Shown here in pieces: positions 14,501 through 40,529 of a DNA stretch of 64,000 nucleotides. The notes beneath the pieces were generated by a model. The model ran no database searches. It had not been told where the DNA came from and worked only from the letters and a program-made list of their open reading frames with translations. Position 1 is the stretch's first letter. The number at the start of each line of letters is the position of its first letter. The DNA is from Ascaris suum (taxonomy: Eukaryota; Nematoda; Chromadorea; Rhabditida; Ascarididae). Location: contig CM024181.1 in NCBI GenBank assembly GCA_013433145.1, positions 3,968,001 through 4,032,000 of the forward strand, written 5' to 3'. The translations under genes were made by a program, and so were the position numbers.

Positions 14501-15894
14501 CCGAAGTGCATATGCCTTCTTGAAGAATTGCGAATCGCATAATTCTTAGGCGTTGCGATAATCCTGTTTATTAGAATATGCGCTTCTCCATGATGGAATA
14601 TGCTTTTAATACAGCTTCGAAAACATATAGTTTATTCAAAGAACTTGCTAGCAAAATCGTATCATAGAATTTTTATTGAATTAGATGTGATAATATTGAA
14701 CTTTAATTTTTGGTCCTTAACCTCATTGAGGGTGGGAAAAAGGGTAACGAGAGACAGAGAAACTATAACGTGGAGAAGAGATAGACTGAAAAAAAAAGAG
14801 TTGAAGATTATAAAAATTAGAGGTGGACGAATTCGAAGGGGTTTTTTTTCTTATAGCAAGACGGAGACAGAGTGCAGCAGTGGTAAAAAAGGAGCAAATA
14901 GCAAAACAAGAGACGGCGAAAGTAACGACGCAAAACATGCACGAATTACCGACTGATCAGACGCAACTTTCAGTAACAATTGACCATTGATGACCAGTCC
15001 TGCGAGGTATTATGCAACACAGACTTTAATATAAAATTCGAATTACTCACCCTTTTGGCATCTATAAAAGTGAAATTTTATGCTTGCATCGTAAGCGAAA
15101 GGAGGGATATCGGGAAGTGAAAGAATGCCTCTACCACTCTAATATGATCGTTGTAGTATTGGAAGTGTTAGCTCTTCTCAAATCCCATCCTTCTACCTCA
15201 GTCTAACCTTATGGAACTTCCCAAGTACAGATATCGCTGAAGCATACGTCTGCTAAGTAATACAGGAACCGAATATATTAATGAATGAATATAGTATGAT
15301 GTATACATTTATGCATTACATATTTATTATTTTTAGCTGAAAGGCCTCCGTAGTAATAAGGGGGGAGGGGGAGAGGGATTTCTGTATTAGAGGATTATTT
15401 CGGTGCGGACTCAAAGCGAACGGCAAATATAACATTTCAACTATGCATCTATGAAAATGGAACTACACTTGACGAAGTTCATATTATACCTGATCAACTA
15501 ACAGCTCGTAAGCGACAATGTTGTCAACAGATCAAAATAGTATCAAAACATTCGTCCACCTCCCATCATTCCCTTCCCCTCCCCCCCCCCCCCCCTTTCC
15601 GCCCTTCTCCCCCCTCCATCCCATCCCCGGCACGCATACGCAAACACGGATCATCTACCATGGCTTGACTGCAGACTATGCTAATATGGATGGATCATTT
15701 AATATAATTAAAAATAATTTCAGATCATCGAAAGAGATCGGCAGCAGCGAATTTGTTATAACTGCATTCCTTCTGATGGCTCGCATTTTGTTGATAAAAC
15801 TCTCTTGCTGACAACGAAGCTGGAATTAAACACATTGTGTCATCTCGATTTAAACCTAACAACCATAACTGGCGTATGTAATACAGATCACTAA
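8512..15894 (+). CDS. Orphan nine-exon gene: single-pass membrane protein with long basic tail
   Basis: I propose exons 8512-8655, 9496-9639, 10266-10297, 10961-11085, 11589-11732, 13165-13274, 14103-14223, 14857-14972 and 15724-15894. All junctions are GT-AG, all phases match, and the sum is 369 codons including TAA. Residues about 13-28 form a hydrophobic segment followed by CNNCSKKK, typical of a signal anchor or signal peptide. The rest is soluble, hydrophilic and basic, with His-rich clusters near residues 97-108 and 120-134 (KTHRKHKHHHRR, RKHHHKKRRSKSKH), then acidic and Ser/Thr-rich stretches such as KTLDDVESDW. I recognise no domain. Predicted topology: membrane-anchored with a long basic tail, side unknown. 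The last exon could instead splice at GGC|GTATGT (15,873) to a further exon, for example one opening at 16,280. AATAAA at 16,064 fits the shorter model. The phase consistency over nine exons is strong; the function is unknown. Confidence 0.55.
13272..13440 (+). repeat. Tandem copies of a 5' splice-site-containing unit, about 42 bp
   Basis: The 5' splice site of the exon ending at 13,274 (GAG|GTTAGAATTTTACCG) is followed by three further copies with GT at 13,317, 13,357 and 13,402 (AAG|GTAAGAATTT, GAG|GTAAGAATTTTACC, AAG|GTAAGAGAATTTTAC), each trailed by a GAATAA-TC-AT-CGCC block. The downstream copies match the U1 consensus better than the one I use as the exon end, but reading through meets a TGA at 13,293. 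Confidence 0.65.
13640..13795. repeat. Short tandem repeat, about 37 bp unit
   Basis: About three diverged units begin at 13,675, 13,713 and 13,749. They share GTC(C)TGGAAG, TTCC(C/T)TTCCCGTA and GTCGAGAC. The array lies in the same intron as the donor-like repeat. Confidence 0.55.
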
Positions 15895-15975
15895 CAAGCA
15901 TGATTGGTTTATATAATAGAGGGCACCAAAAACCATAGTGGTGTATATAATAGAGGTCACCAACAAACATAACTG
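15858..15975. repeat. Tandem repeat of about 36 bp at the 3' end of the orphan gene
   Basis: About three imperfect units share AACCATAA-TGG, GTATATAATA and GAG-TCACCAACA. The first unit overlaps the last codons and stop of the gene above, so the repeat may have shaped its C-terminus and 3' UTR. Confidence 0.5.
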
Positions 15976-16063
15976 ACCATTCGTGTCATCAGAACGTTAA
16001 ACAACAGTTGTTGAGGTGATAGCTTGTTCCGCTCATGTGGCATCACAATCATTGTTTAATGCC

Positions 16064-16069
16064 AATAAA
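16064..16069 (+). terminator. Polyadenylation signal AATAAA for the orphan gene
   Basis: A canonical AATAAA lies 170 bases after the proposed TAA stop at 15,892-15,894. It is the first AATAAA after the stop and supports the gene ending here. Confidence 0.4.
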
Positions 16070-17086
16070 GTTAAGCCAGCTCTGTTTCTCGACATCAGAT
16101 ACCAAGTATCATCAGTGTTTGAACCTTAAAGAGGCATTTTGCCTCATAGGCTAGAAGAATTTGTGCCCTTCCATATTAGATTTTAAAGTCCTAACTATCA
16201 ATTTCACACCGCATTGTGGGAAGAGAAGTTTCGTAGCTTTGTGGTCGAGTGAGCATATTCCTCTTGTAATATCACACAGCAAATTTCAATTTCTACTAAC
16301 TTCATGGCTGTTTTGCGCACATCCAAGGAAGGCACTTTGCCGTCTATTCACTTTTGATAAGCGAAAATCCACGGTCGGAAGAACAAGGGATAATCAAAGT
16401 TTTTTAGACGAAACGACCTCATTGCTCAAACGAAGGATTATAGCTGAAAAACGGATAATTTTACGATGATAGAAGCCAATTCTCTTCATGACGATTTTTG
16501 GCCATTTTATGTTCAACAGTCCCAATCGCGTGCATAGGTTCCATGCTTATTGAGTATAGATAAAGCTTCGAAAATGCTTTAAATTCTTGTGCAACACAGT
16601 TTCCATCAATAACCTGTTGCACAATCCACCTCGACCAACTCGCAGATTAAACGTTCTTATCGGCCGTCCCTTCCTGGTTGCTTCTGTTGTTCCGTCAACA
16701 GTTAGACTCGTTTTCGTTGTGGCTATGATCGACTCTTTAAATCATCAATTAGGGTGAAACCTGATTCGCGAAAGATGCAACGAAATTGAGTAAAGGTAAC
16801 TTGTTTTCGAATAAACGAGCCAATGTAGATTGAGAATGTAGGTGCAAAGATTCGTGCACAAATTAAAATTGGCTGCAAATTAAGAGTAAGTAAAAAGTAT
16901 GATTTAAAAATTTTGTCATTGCTACTCAACATGTAAAATTTTCTGAAGAAGCTTGCTATCAACGATGTCCAAATCTGTGTGTAAAATTGTGTCAATGTTA
17001 GTTGCCCGGGTAGGAAAATTGTATTCCCATTTCTCTATTCTTTTAAATACATTGAAGAAAGCAGTCTAACAAAGGTCTATCATCAT
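16070..17086. other. Spacer between orphan gene and transposon
   Basis: No firm gene. A plus-strand ORF at 16,161-16,469 and an open stretch from 16,280 (CAG|CAAATTTC) could be an alternative last exon of the preceding gene. A minus-strand 90-codon ORF (16,723-16,995) has no recognisable features. Confidence 0.35.
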
Positions 17087-17215
17087 TAACGATGGCAGCC
17101 CATTTGCGAACCGCGAACGGAGCTGAGCTCGTGCTCAGCACTATGTACGCGGGACTACCGTACTCCGCGCGCTGCATACCACTATCCCGGCAAGTCGACA
17201 ATTTCTAGCAAAAAT

Positions 17216-17850
17216 ATGCAAAGAACGTCCACATTTTTTGCTGCCATTCAACTCAGAACATCAAATAACGTACGCTTGCATAATTTCAGCTCAATTGAGG
17301 CACCAGAAGTGGATTTTCTGGATGCGCCATCGTTCTCTGCAATAGCTCATCCGGGCATCATAGGAACTCGAAAACTTCTCACAGAAACATGCAGTTTTTT
17401 TGCTGCCATTCAACTCAGAACATCAAATAACGTACGCTTGCATAATTTCAGCTCAATTGAGGCACCAGAAGTGGATTTTCTGGATGCGCCATCGTTCTCT
17501 GCAATAGCTCATCCGGCCATCATAGGAACTCGAAAACTTCTCACAGAAACATGCAGTTTTTTTGCTGCCATTCAACTCAGAACATCAACTAACGTACGCT
17601 TGCATAATTTCAGCTCAATTGAGCACCAGAAGTGGATTTTCTGGATGCGCCATCGTTCTCTGCAATAGCTCATCCGGGCATCATAGAAACTCGAAAACTT
17701 CTCACAGAAACATGCAGTTTTTTTGCTGCCATTCAACTCAGAACATCAAATAACGTAAGCTTGCATAATTTCAGCTCAATTGAGGCACCAGAAGTGAATT
17801 TTCTGGATGCGCCATCGTTCTCTGCAATAGGGGAACCTGGCACAACAGGA
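17216..17850. repeat. Left arm: four tandem copies of a 162-bp unit
   Basis: The landmark ACTCAGAACATCAA recurs at 17,253, 17,413-17,415, 17,575 and 17,736, giving periods of 162, 162 and 161. The third copy lacks one base (GAGCACCAG against GAGGCACCAG). The fourth copy diverges after GTTCTCTGCAATAG. Because 162 is divisible by 3, the array produces a long artificial-looking ORF (17,216-17,668). Confidence 0.95.
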
Positions 17851-18459
17851 ACTCGAAAACTATCGATTCAAAAGTACACAAATGAGGCGTCAATTCTGAG
17901 ATGCGTAAATGAGCGATGAAATTAATTTTCCTTATGTCACCTTCAAATTTCGACAATTTGTTTAAGTGAGTGAACGTTTTTGAGACCGTTTATCACCATC
18001 ATTAAAGTACACGCTGCATATAATTGCATACTGTTTTGACGAATGTTTATGATGTCAGATTTGCAATCATTTTTTCTGACGTATTTTCTGAGGGTGTAAT
18101 GGCCTTAAATGGCTTTCTCGCTAAAAGTCGAAATCGTTGATTTGAATGACCAAGGAATTGTAAGTGAAACGATCAAGGAATTGATCTGAACCAAGAATAA
18201 TTAAGACTGAGCAAAAAAAGGGAAGCGAACATTGAGTTGAAAAAGATAAAATTCATAACTGATGTGTTAACTGCAAGTGGAATAATGAAACGGCGAAAAT
18301 TGTCTCAACTTGCTCAAGTTTGCGGCAATTATCATGACCTCCACCTGCATCACGAAATGATTGTTAGAAAGTAGAAATTTTCAGCACTGCTGAGAACCCA
18401 CTAAGGAATACCATACAAACACTAACAAATCTGTACGTTTAGTGATAAAAATGTTCTAG

Positions 18460-18611
18460 ATGTTAATGACAACGAAACGTATTCGGATAGCAGTGGTAGT
18501 ATTATGGTTGGCACCAGTGTTCTTCATATTAAGTTGGTTTCTTGCATTCGAAAGCGATGGTCTCCGCCAACCTAAATGTCGACATCAATTTTACTTGCGT
18601 TTACCATTTAG
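18460..18611 (+). other. Exon-like ORF with transmembrane segment inside the transposon
   Basis: Bounded by a 3' splice site (GTTCTAG|ATG) and a near-perfect 5' splice site (TTTAG|GTGAGTGAG), this stretch encodes about 50 residues. MTTKRIRI is followed by a hydrophobic run (AVVVLWLAPVFFILSWFLAF) and then a polar part with a single Cys (QPKCRHQF). It resembles either the TM4 to extracellular-loop-2 part of a GPCR or an N-terminal type II signal anchor. A following short intron (18,612-18,658) would lead to a stop after five codons (LFFE). It lies in the 1.65 kb of the element that has no inverted partner, so it could be captured host DNA. Weak by itself. Confidence 0.3.
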
Positions 18612-19535
18612 GTGAGTGAGCATTGAACTACGTTTATTTCATGCAGTAATTTCTTTCAGACTGTTTTTTGAATGAGGAATTTAGCGCTGTAATATTTTAA
18701 AAATGTTTGATTATCGTTTGCATAGAATAGTCTACTGGAGTTAATCGGAGCTGACGTTTCGCAAGTCGTTGCTTGCGACTACCATCCAGTATGCTAATTG
18801 AGATGAGCACTTGTCAAGTTATGTACTTGTATATGCATTTTGCTTGAATGTGCTTTCTCTTTAATTTATGTTTTTTTTTTCTGTTTTTCTTGCTTATCAA
18901 ACGTGCAGATGTGTGGTATTTCACTGGAAAATCCAGATCTGAAAAGAAGAAGAAGAATAGAGCCGTATTGATGACAGTCCTTTGCTTTCACTTTTGACAG
19001 CCACTTTCGAGTAAATTTTTTAAAAATAAATGTACTTAAAATGAATGCATAGTGTTGGTTTTTGTGGTTTCTGTAGATTTTGTGGTTTCTGCACGTCGTA
19101 TGCATTCGGAAGTGATTGAAAATGGAGATATTCAATCGTGCATTTCTCTGAGTTTTCTATCTGCTCTGCATTAAAATACCATGCTATGAGAACTGTTCAT
19201 CCAGGGCGTTGACGTGTTTTTTCTGAGTGGACAATAATTGGTGTGGGCATATCGAAGAAGTAGGTTTATAATGAACGGAGATCGCAGAGAAAACTTTTTA
19301 AAACAGTTCGAGCTTGCATGCAATTTTTTATCGCTACTTAGGGCAGCATTTGTTTCGTCGCCATTCGCTGTGGATGAACTTAGACCGTAAACAGAGTTTT
19401 AAACGTAATTGCCTTCCGAACTGGAAATGTTTCAATAACAAAGTTCCGTTTTTGAGAAAATGCACTTCCTACATACAGTAGACGTAGGCGATTTGACGAG
19501 AAGAATGCAGTGCGCGCGAAAATAGGGGAAACATT

Positions 19536-19592
19536 GCTGTGCGTGAGAACGTAGATAGAAGTCTTTGTTTTGCGTTCTGAATGGAAAAAGCG
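19536..19592 (+). repeat. Inner inverted repeat, left copy
   Basis: GCTGTGCGTGAGAACG through TTCTGAATGGAAAAAGCG matches the reverse complement of 21,655-21,711 with few changes. It lies 144 bp before the transposase ATG and may be the terminal repeat of a smaller core element. Confidence 0.85.
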
Positions 19593-19735
19593 CGAAAAAG
19601 TGCGCAACAGTGCAGTAAGTGAGAAAAGAGACAAATGGTTTCGCGAATTTGCGGTTCTACACGTGCGTGATACTGCAAACAAAGGCACATGCGCCATATA
19701 TAGCCTTATCGAACGGCTCTATTGCATTAGGAATC

Positions 19736-21570
19736 ATGAGCCGTATGACGATAGTGGACCCTGCGCTGGTGGTAACAGCTGGAGGCGTGGAGGATGCGTT
19801 GCGAGAGTTGAAAGTCACCTACTCCCTGTTCTTCCGGTCCTTCGACGATGCATCCTCAGCAGTGGAGTTTGCAGCCCGTTATCGGCTTATTGCCAACGAG
19901 CGCAGCTGCCCGAAATGCAGCGCACGGATGAAGATCTGGAAGCGGAAGTGCGCCGATTCCATGGAGGTGAGAATTGCAGCCCATTCTTTTGCAGCCTGTG
20001 ATGGTAGTTTATATTTCATTATGATATCATCTCGTTGCAGTGGCGATGCATGAAGACCGCCTTGAGCGGCGACGGCGGCAGAGGCCGCGTGCAGAAGAGG
20101 AAGAAGGTCCCTTGCGCCGTCGTTTCGATTCGCCGCGGAAGTGTTTTCGAAAGGTCGCGGCTGCCAATAGCGACGCTGCTATCGGTGATGTTCTTGTGGT
20201 CGCAGGATGCGCCGCAAGACAGGATCCGCCTTTCCACGGGCATCGCTGAGCATACCGCTGTGGACTGGGAGATGTTCATACGGGAGATATGCGCCTATTA
20301 CGTGGAGAGGAGGCAGGTGCGTCGGAGTTTTATATCCTTGGCAATCAGCGCATACATTTGTTGTTGTTCCTAGTGATGACATCCCCTGGCTAGTGTCGTG
20401 CAACGTATGAGCACATTTTCAAGCACTTCCGTTTCGAATGTTGCAACCAGGAGGAGCACTACGTGACGCTTCTGAAGTACTCATTCTTGCAGGCACCACT
20501 CGGTGGGCCCGGTAAAGTGGTGGAAGTGGACGAATCAGTGTTCTGCAGACGCAAGTACAATCGCGGCGCGGTATGTCATCTATCCACCTCTTGCAACTGT
20601 AGCTTTTATATTCCTCTAAATATGAATTCAGCACGGATGCAACAGTTCGCCTACTTTTCAGTATAATCGCCTCCGCTTAGTGCATGCATGTGTAATGTGC
20701 GTGTCTTGTAGGTGCGCGAGCACACATGGATGTTTGGTGCCGTGGAAAGAGGGACCGCCAATGCAGTACTCTTCAAAGTGCCAGACAGGACGAGAGCGAC
20801 CCTGGAGGCGTTGATTTCTCGATGGATCCGGCCAGGCACTATAGTAATATCGGATATGTGGGCCGCGTATAATGGTTTGTCAGCGCTTGGGTATCCCCAT
20901 TATACGGTGAGTTCTTTTCTTTGGCGTTGATCATGCTCAGCGTGACCATCTAATATTAGGCTGTAGCACCGACGGCAACTTCCATGTCGAAACTTTCGAA
21001 GGTGTCCAGAAACAGACGGAACCTTAAATTTACTCGCGGTTTTCTTTTTCTTTAGGCGTCAACTTTATATGGTAGAAACGGTCACTGCAATGGCACCGAC
21101 CCATCACAAGCCAAAACCATTTCTCTATCATCCTTTAGACGGGATGGGTGCTGAAGCTTAACAACGTATACACGCCCATGCTCACCACTGAGCCTTCACA
21201 ACACTAACTTGTTTCTCCAAGCTTTGGGTGTTCTGATTTGACGCGTAGTTGGGCGCATTGAGTTACAATTTTTAAAAGCCCGTCATGAATGTAATATATG
21301 CAAAAATAAGCACTTAGTGAATTCTTGCAGGTGAACCACAGCAGAAATTTCGCTCACACCGTTATGCACAATGGTGAGCCCCTCCGCGTCCACACGAACA
21401 CTATCGAGAGGCTATGGAGCCATGCAAAGCGGAAGTTCAAGGACATGCTGGGCACCTCGAGAGCGAATTTTGAGTCCCATATCTCCGAGTTCATGTTCCG
21501 CCGCATGACTAAACCCTCCGAGTTCGCAGGTCTCGTTGACGCCGCAGGCCGGCTGTACGACCCCCACTGA
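19736..21570 (+). CDS. Merlin-type DDE transposase (ISXO2-like), apparently intact
   Basis: Five exons, 19736-19966, 20041-20316, 20394-20570, 20712-20906 and 21331-21570, all in phase 0, join into 372 aa plus TGA. The N-terminal third has a zinc-ribbon pattern split by intron 1 (CPKC near residue 58 and WRC just after the junction), as in IS1595/ISXO2 transposases. The catalytic domain shows the first Asp in VVEVDESVF, the second in VISDMWAAYNG and the Glu in HTNTIERLWSHAKRK, so the DDE triad is present. In this family the enzyme cuts and rejoins the element's terminal repeats. No stop or frameshift interrupts the model. GC content is clearly above that of the flanking DNA. The upstream ATG at 19,619 lies in the same frame, so the exact start is uncertain. 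Splice sites are good throughout; the third exon's acceptor (CCCCTGGCTAG) is the weakest. Confidence 0.92.
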
Positions 21571-21587
21571 TACCGATTCAAGTTTTG

Positions 21588-21613
21588 TTGTTGTTGTTGT
21601 TGTTGTTGTTGTT

Positions 21614-21653
<40 letters not shown>
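21588..21653. repeat. (TTG)n microsatellite
   Basis: About 22 TTG units with one TTA interruption begin just after the transposase stop and end at the inner right inverted repeat. Long overlapping ORFs here (poly-Val or poly-Thr) are artefacts. Confidence 0.97.
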
Positions 21654-21654
<1 letters not shown>

Positions 21655-21711
21655 CGCTTTTTCCATTCAGAACGGAAAACAAAGACTTCTATCTGCGTTC
21701 TCACGCACAGC
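21655..21711 (-). repeat. Inner inverted repeat, right copy
   Basis: CGCTTTTTCCATTCAGAACG through CGTTCTCACGCACAGC is the reverse complement of 19,536-19,592. It directly abuts the right 162-bp arm, whereas the left copy is 1.7 kb away from the left arm. Confidence 0.85.
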
Positions 21712-22045
21712 AAAAAAATTGCATGTTTCTGTGAGAAGTTTTCGAGTTTCTATGATGCCCGGATGAGCTATTGCAGAGAACGATGGCGCATCCAGAAAAT
21801 CCACTTCTGGTGCTCAATTGAGCTGAAATTATGCAAGCGTACGTTATTGATGTTCTGAGTTGAATGGCAGCAAAAAAACTGCATGTTTCTGTGAGAAGTT
21901 TTCGAGTTCCTATGATGCCCGGATGAGCTATTGCAGAGAACGATGGCGCATCCAGAAAATCCACTTCTGGTGCCTCAATTGAGCTGAAATTATGCAAACA
22001 TACGTTATTTGATGTTCTGAGTTGAATGGCAGCAAAAAATGTGGA
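21712..22045. repeat. Right arm: two copies of the 162-bp unit, inverted
   Basis: GTTGAATGGC recurs at 21,859 and 22,021, exactly 162 bp apart, and the units are the reverse complement of those at 17,216-17,850. One copy shares the GAGCACC one-base deletion seen in the third left copy, implying exchange between the arms. Confidence 0.93.
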
Positions 22046-22187
22046 CGTTCTTTGCATATTTTTGCTAGAAATTGTCGACTTGCCGGGATAGTGGTATGCA
22101 GCGTGCGGAGTACGGTAGTCCCGCGTACATAGTGCTGAGCACGAGCTCAGCTTCGTTCGCGGTTCGCAAATGGGCTGCCATCGTTAA

Positions 22188-23964
22188 ATGGAATAGTGCC
22201 GATTAGCCGGATTAATAGTCTTTCTGTGGCACTATTTAAATATCAATTATTTCACTTTCATTGTTTCATTTGATTAATATTTGCATAATTTTTATTGTAA
22301 GTAATTGTGATATTAAAATATTCTTTAGCAGTAATAAAATATATGATTCTTTTGCCGTTAATCCTAATATGGATTAATAGTCTTTTCGTAAAATTGAAAA
22401 AAATTCTCAAAAATGGCAATTCCCCCTCCCCCCCCCCCCCATTCAGTAAATGGAACTGTGGTTGTTTATTTCGATTGAGCTAATCTTGAATGTTACCTAT
22501 ATTCTGGGTGATTGTGTCATGGATTCTAAGCACGAGGTTCGGGAACTAGGTGTTTTAACCGACAAAAATCTGCAACTTAAAAGGACACTCTTTAATTTTT
22601 TCAGCATTTATAAGAGCTAGTTATAGATAGGAATTTTTGAAAACGTTTGGACGTTCTGAAATAAGTTCGATCTTAAAAGATCTATATGAAACCAATTACT
22701 CGAATATGCAAGTAAAATTTTTTTTTGCTCACTAGGTTGAGCAAATAATTTAGAACGCGCAAACATTTATATACTTGAATTGCATTTAAATGGTGAGAAG
22801 TTGGGAACGAGAGATAGCGGGGCTATATTTCAGTTTAACGGAAATACTTTAGGGGTTAGATAGTATGAACACCTGTCCACACCTTTTCAAGTTGAGAATG
22901 CGCTTATTTACATCACACCTTTCAGGTCCTTCCATCTCTAAAGGGAATAGCACATCGCCATAATTTGCAGGGGTATCGTTAGGGCGCTCATTCCTCTTCA
23001 GACTAGCATCATACCCATAGTTTCGTTATTGGACGCTTTATGAGATGGTCTGAATAAGTGGAATTTCTTCCCGAGCGCGAAGATTCGCCTGTAATTCGTT
23101 TATGATTATTAATGCATTTTAAATGTTTTCAATTATTTTGCAATTGCCGTTTTATCTTTTATTCATTTCCCTTTTTTTAACCTTTAGGCCTTAATGAAAG
23201 TGTCATTTAGCGTTATAATGCTGTAATAGTCGAAGTTATATTGTCTATTTTAGATGGATATTCTATTATTTTAGATAATAAATGAAAAAATTTTTGCTAA
23301 ATATTTTGATATATTGCTTATTTGACAAGAATTATTTCCTAGGCAGCAAATCATATGGAGATCCCTTTTCTATAAGACCTGTCACTATACCTTACGGATG
23401 TGAATTGATCATACGGTTGGCTAAATGACAATCGAAGCCATGAAATAATCCTTGTACTCCATCTATGGTCATCGCCCATTCACTTTCCACTAACATCAGT
23501 ATTAGGTGGAATTATTAGGTGGGGGTAGGGTGATATATAGTGATGAAAGATAATTTCAGTATGCTCCAATTGCCACCTGATTTCACTGAAAAACTTTTCG
23601 AAAGCGCACATGACAGAGGTTTTTTTTAAATATGACTCTCACGACTTGTCTAGTTGATGAAATCGATATATTTGTTCCTTAGAGCGTTTAGAACATCGCC
23701 AAACTCATTTCTGTATTCCAACCCCCCCCCCCCCCTCCCCTTTCCACCTCTCTTCTTCTCCACTTCCGCTTCCCTCCTTTACATTCTTCCAGTTAACTTA
23801 TTCAAAAATAGAGGAAAAAATTTTGCGACGATTTGAGTGCATTTAAAATTATCCAATCAACCTGCTATTCGATCTTCAGGTAAATTAGCACTCTATACTT
23901 ACTAATTTTCATCGTTTTTTGAATCGATTATTTCTAATAGTGTCTTGTTTATTTAATTTTAGAA
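22188..23964. other. Intergenic region upstream of the NVL gene
   Basis: AT-rich with no supportable gene. C-homopolymer runs lie at about 22,424-22,440 and 23,721-23,735, each in a pyrimidine-rich context. The promoter of the following gene should lie here, but I see no specific element. Confidence 0.5.
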
Positions 23965-23971
23965 TTTTTAG
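23965..23971 (+). promoter_or_regulatory. Possible trans-splice acceptor upstream of NVL start
   Basis: TTTTAGAATTTTTAG ends at 23,971, 32 bases before the ATG at 24,004, with no intervening ATG. This is what a nematode spliced-leader acceptor or 5' UTR intron end looks like. Confidence 0.35.
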
Positions 23972-24003
23972 GCAAAAGAGAGAGTAATTTTTAAAGCGTT
24001 GAT

Positions 24004-40487
<16,484 letters not shown>

Positions 40488-40523
40488 TTATGCAAAGGGG
40501 ATTCGCTCTGTCCAACTATAGAA

Positions 40524-40529
40524 AATAAA
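40524..40529 (+). terminator. Polyadenylation signal AATAAA of the NVL gene
   Basis: A canonical AATAAA lies 37 bases after the NVL stop codon, a typical nematode 3' UTR length. Confidence 0.75.

Larger units (their letters stand above)
17087..22187 (+). mobile_element. Merlin/IS1595-type DNA transposon, 5.1 kb, long inverted repeats
   Basis: The outer inverted repeats begin TTAACGATGGCAGCCCATTT at the left end and read as the reverse complement at the right end (…GGGCTGCCATCGTTAA). They match closely for about 130 bp of unique terminal sequence (through GAAATTGTCGACTTGCC on the right arm), then continue into arms of 162-bp tandem repeats: four copies on the left, about two on the right. The interior holds a complete ISXO2-like transposase and a second, inner inverted repeat. 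No 8-9 bp target-site duplication is evident at the outer boundaries (left flank TATCATCAT, right flank AATGGAATA), so the exact ends or the insertion history are uncertain. The intact transposase suggests recent activity. Confidence 0.85.

Noticed and set aside
17216..17850. Regular repeats considered as a CRISPR array
   Set aside because: Units are contiguous without unique spacers, are 162 bp long and sit in a eukaryotic transposon arm.
17216..17919. Overlapping ORFs of up to 150 codons rich in repeated residues
   Set aside because: They are translations of the 162-bp tandem units of the transposon arm; the period is divisible by three, so open frames repeat automatically. The same ORFs appear in the inverted right arm.
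21061..21190. Possible 5S rRNA or tRNA, suggested by a GGGATGGGTGCTGAAGCTTAAC stretch
   Set aside because: The spacing and stems of 5S rRNA or tRNA are not present; it is the last intron of the transposase gene.
21412..21766. ORFs with poly-Val or poly-Thr runs
   Set aside because: They are readings through the (TTG)n microsatellite after the transposase stop.
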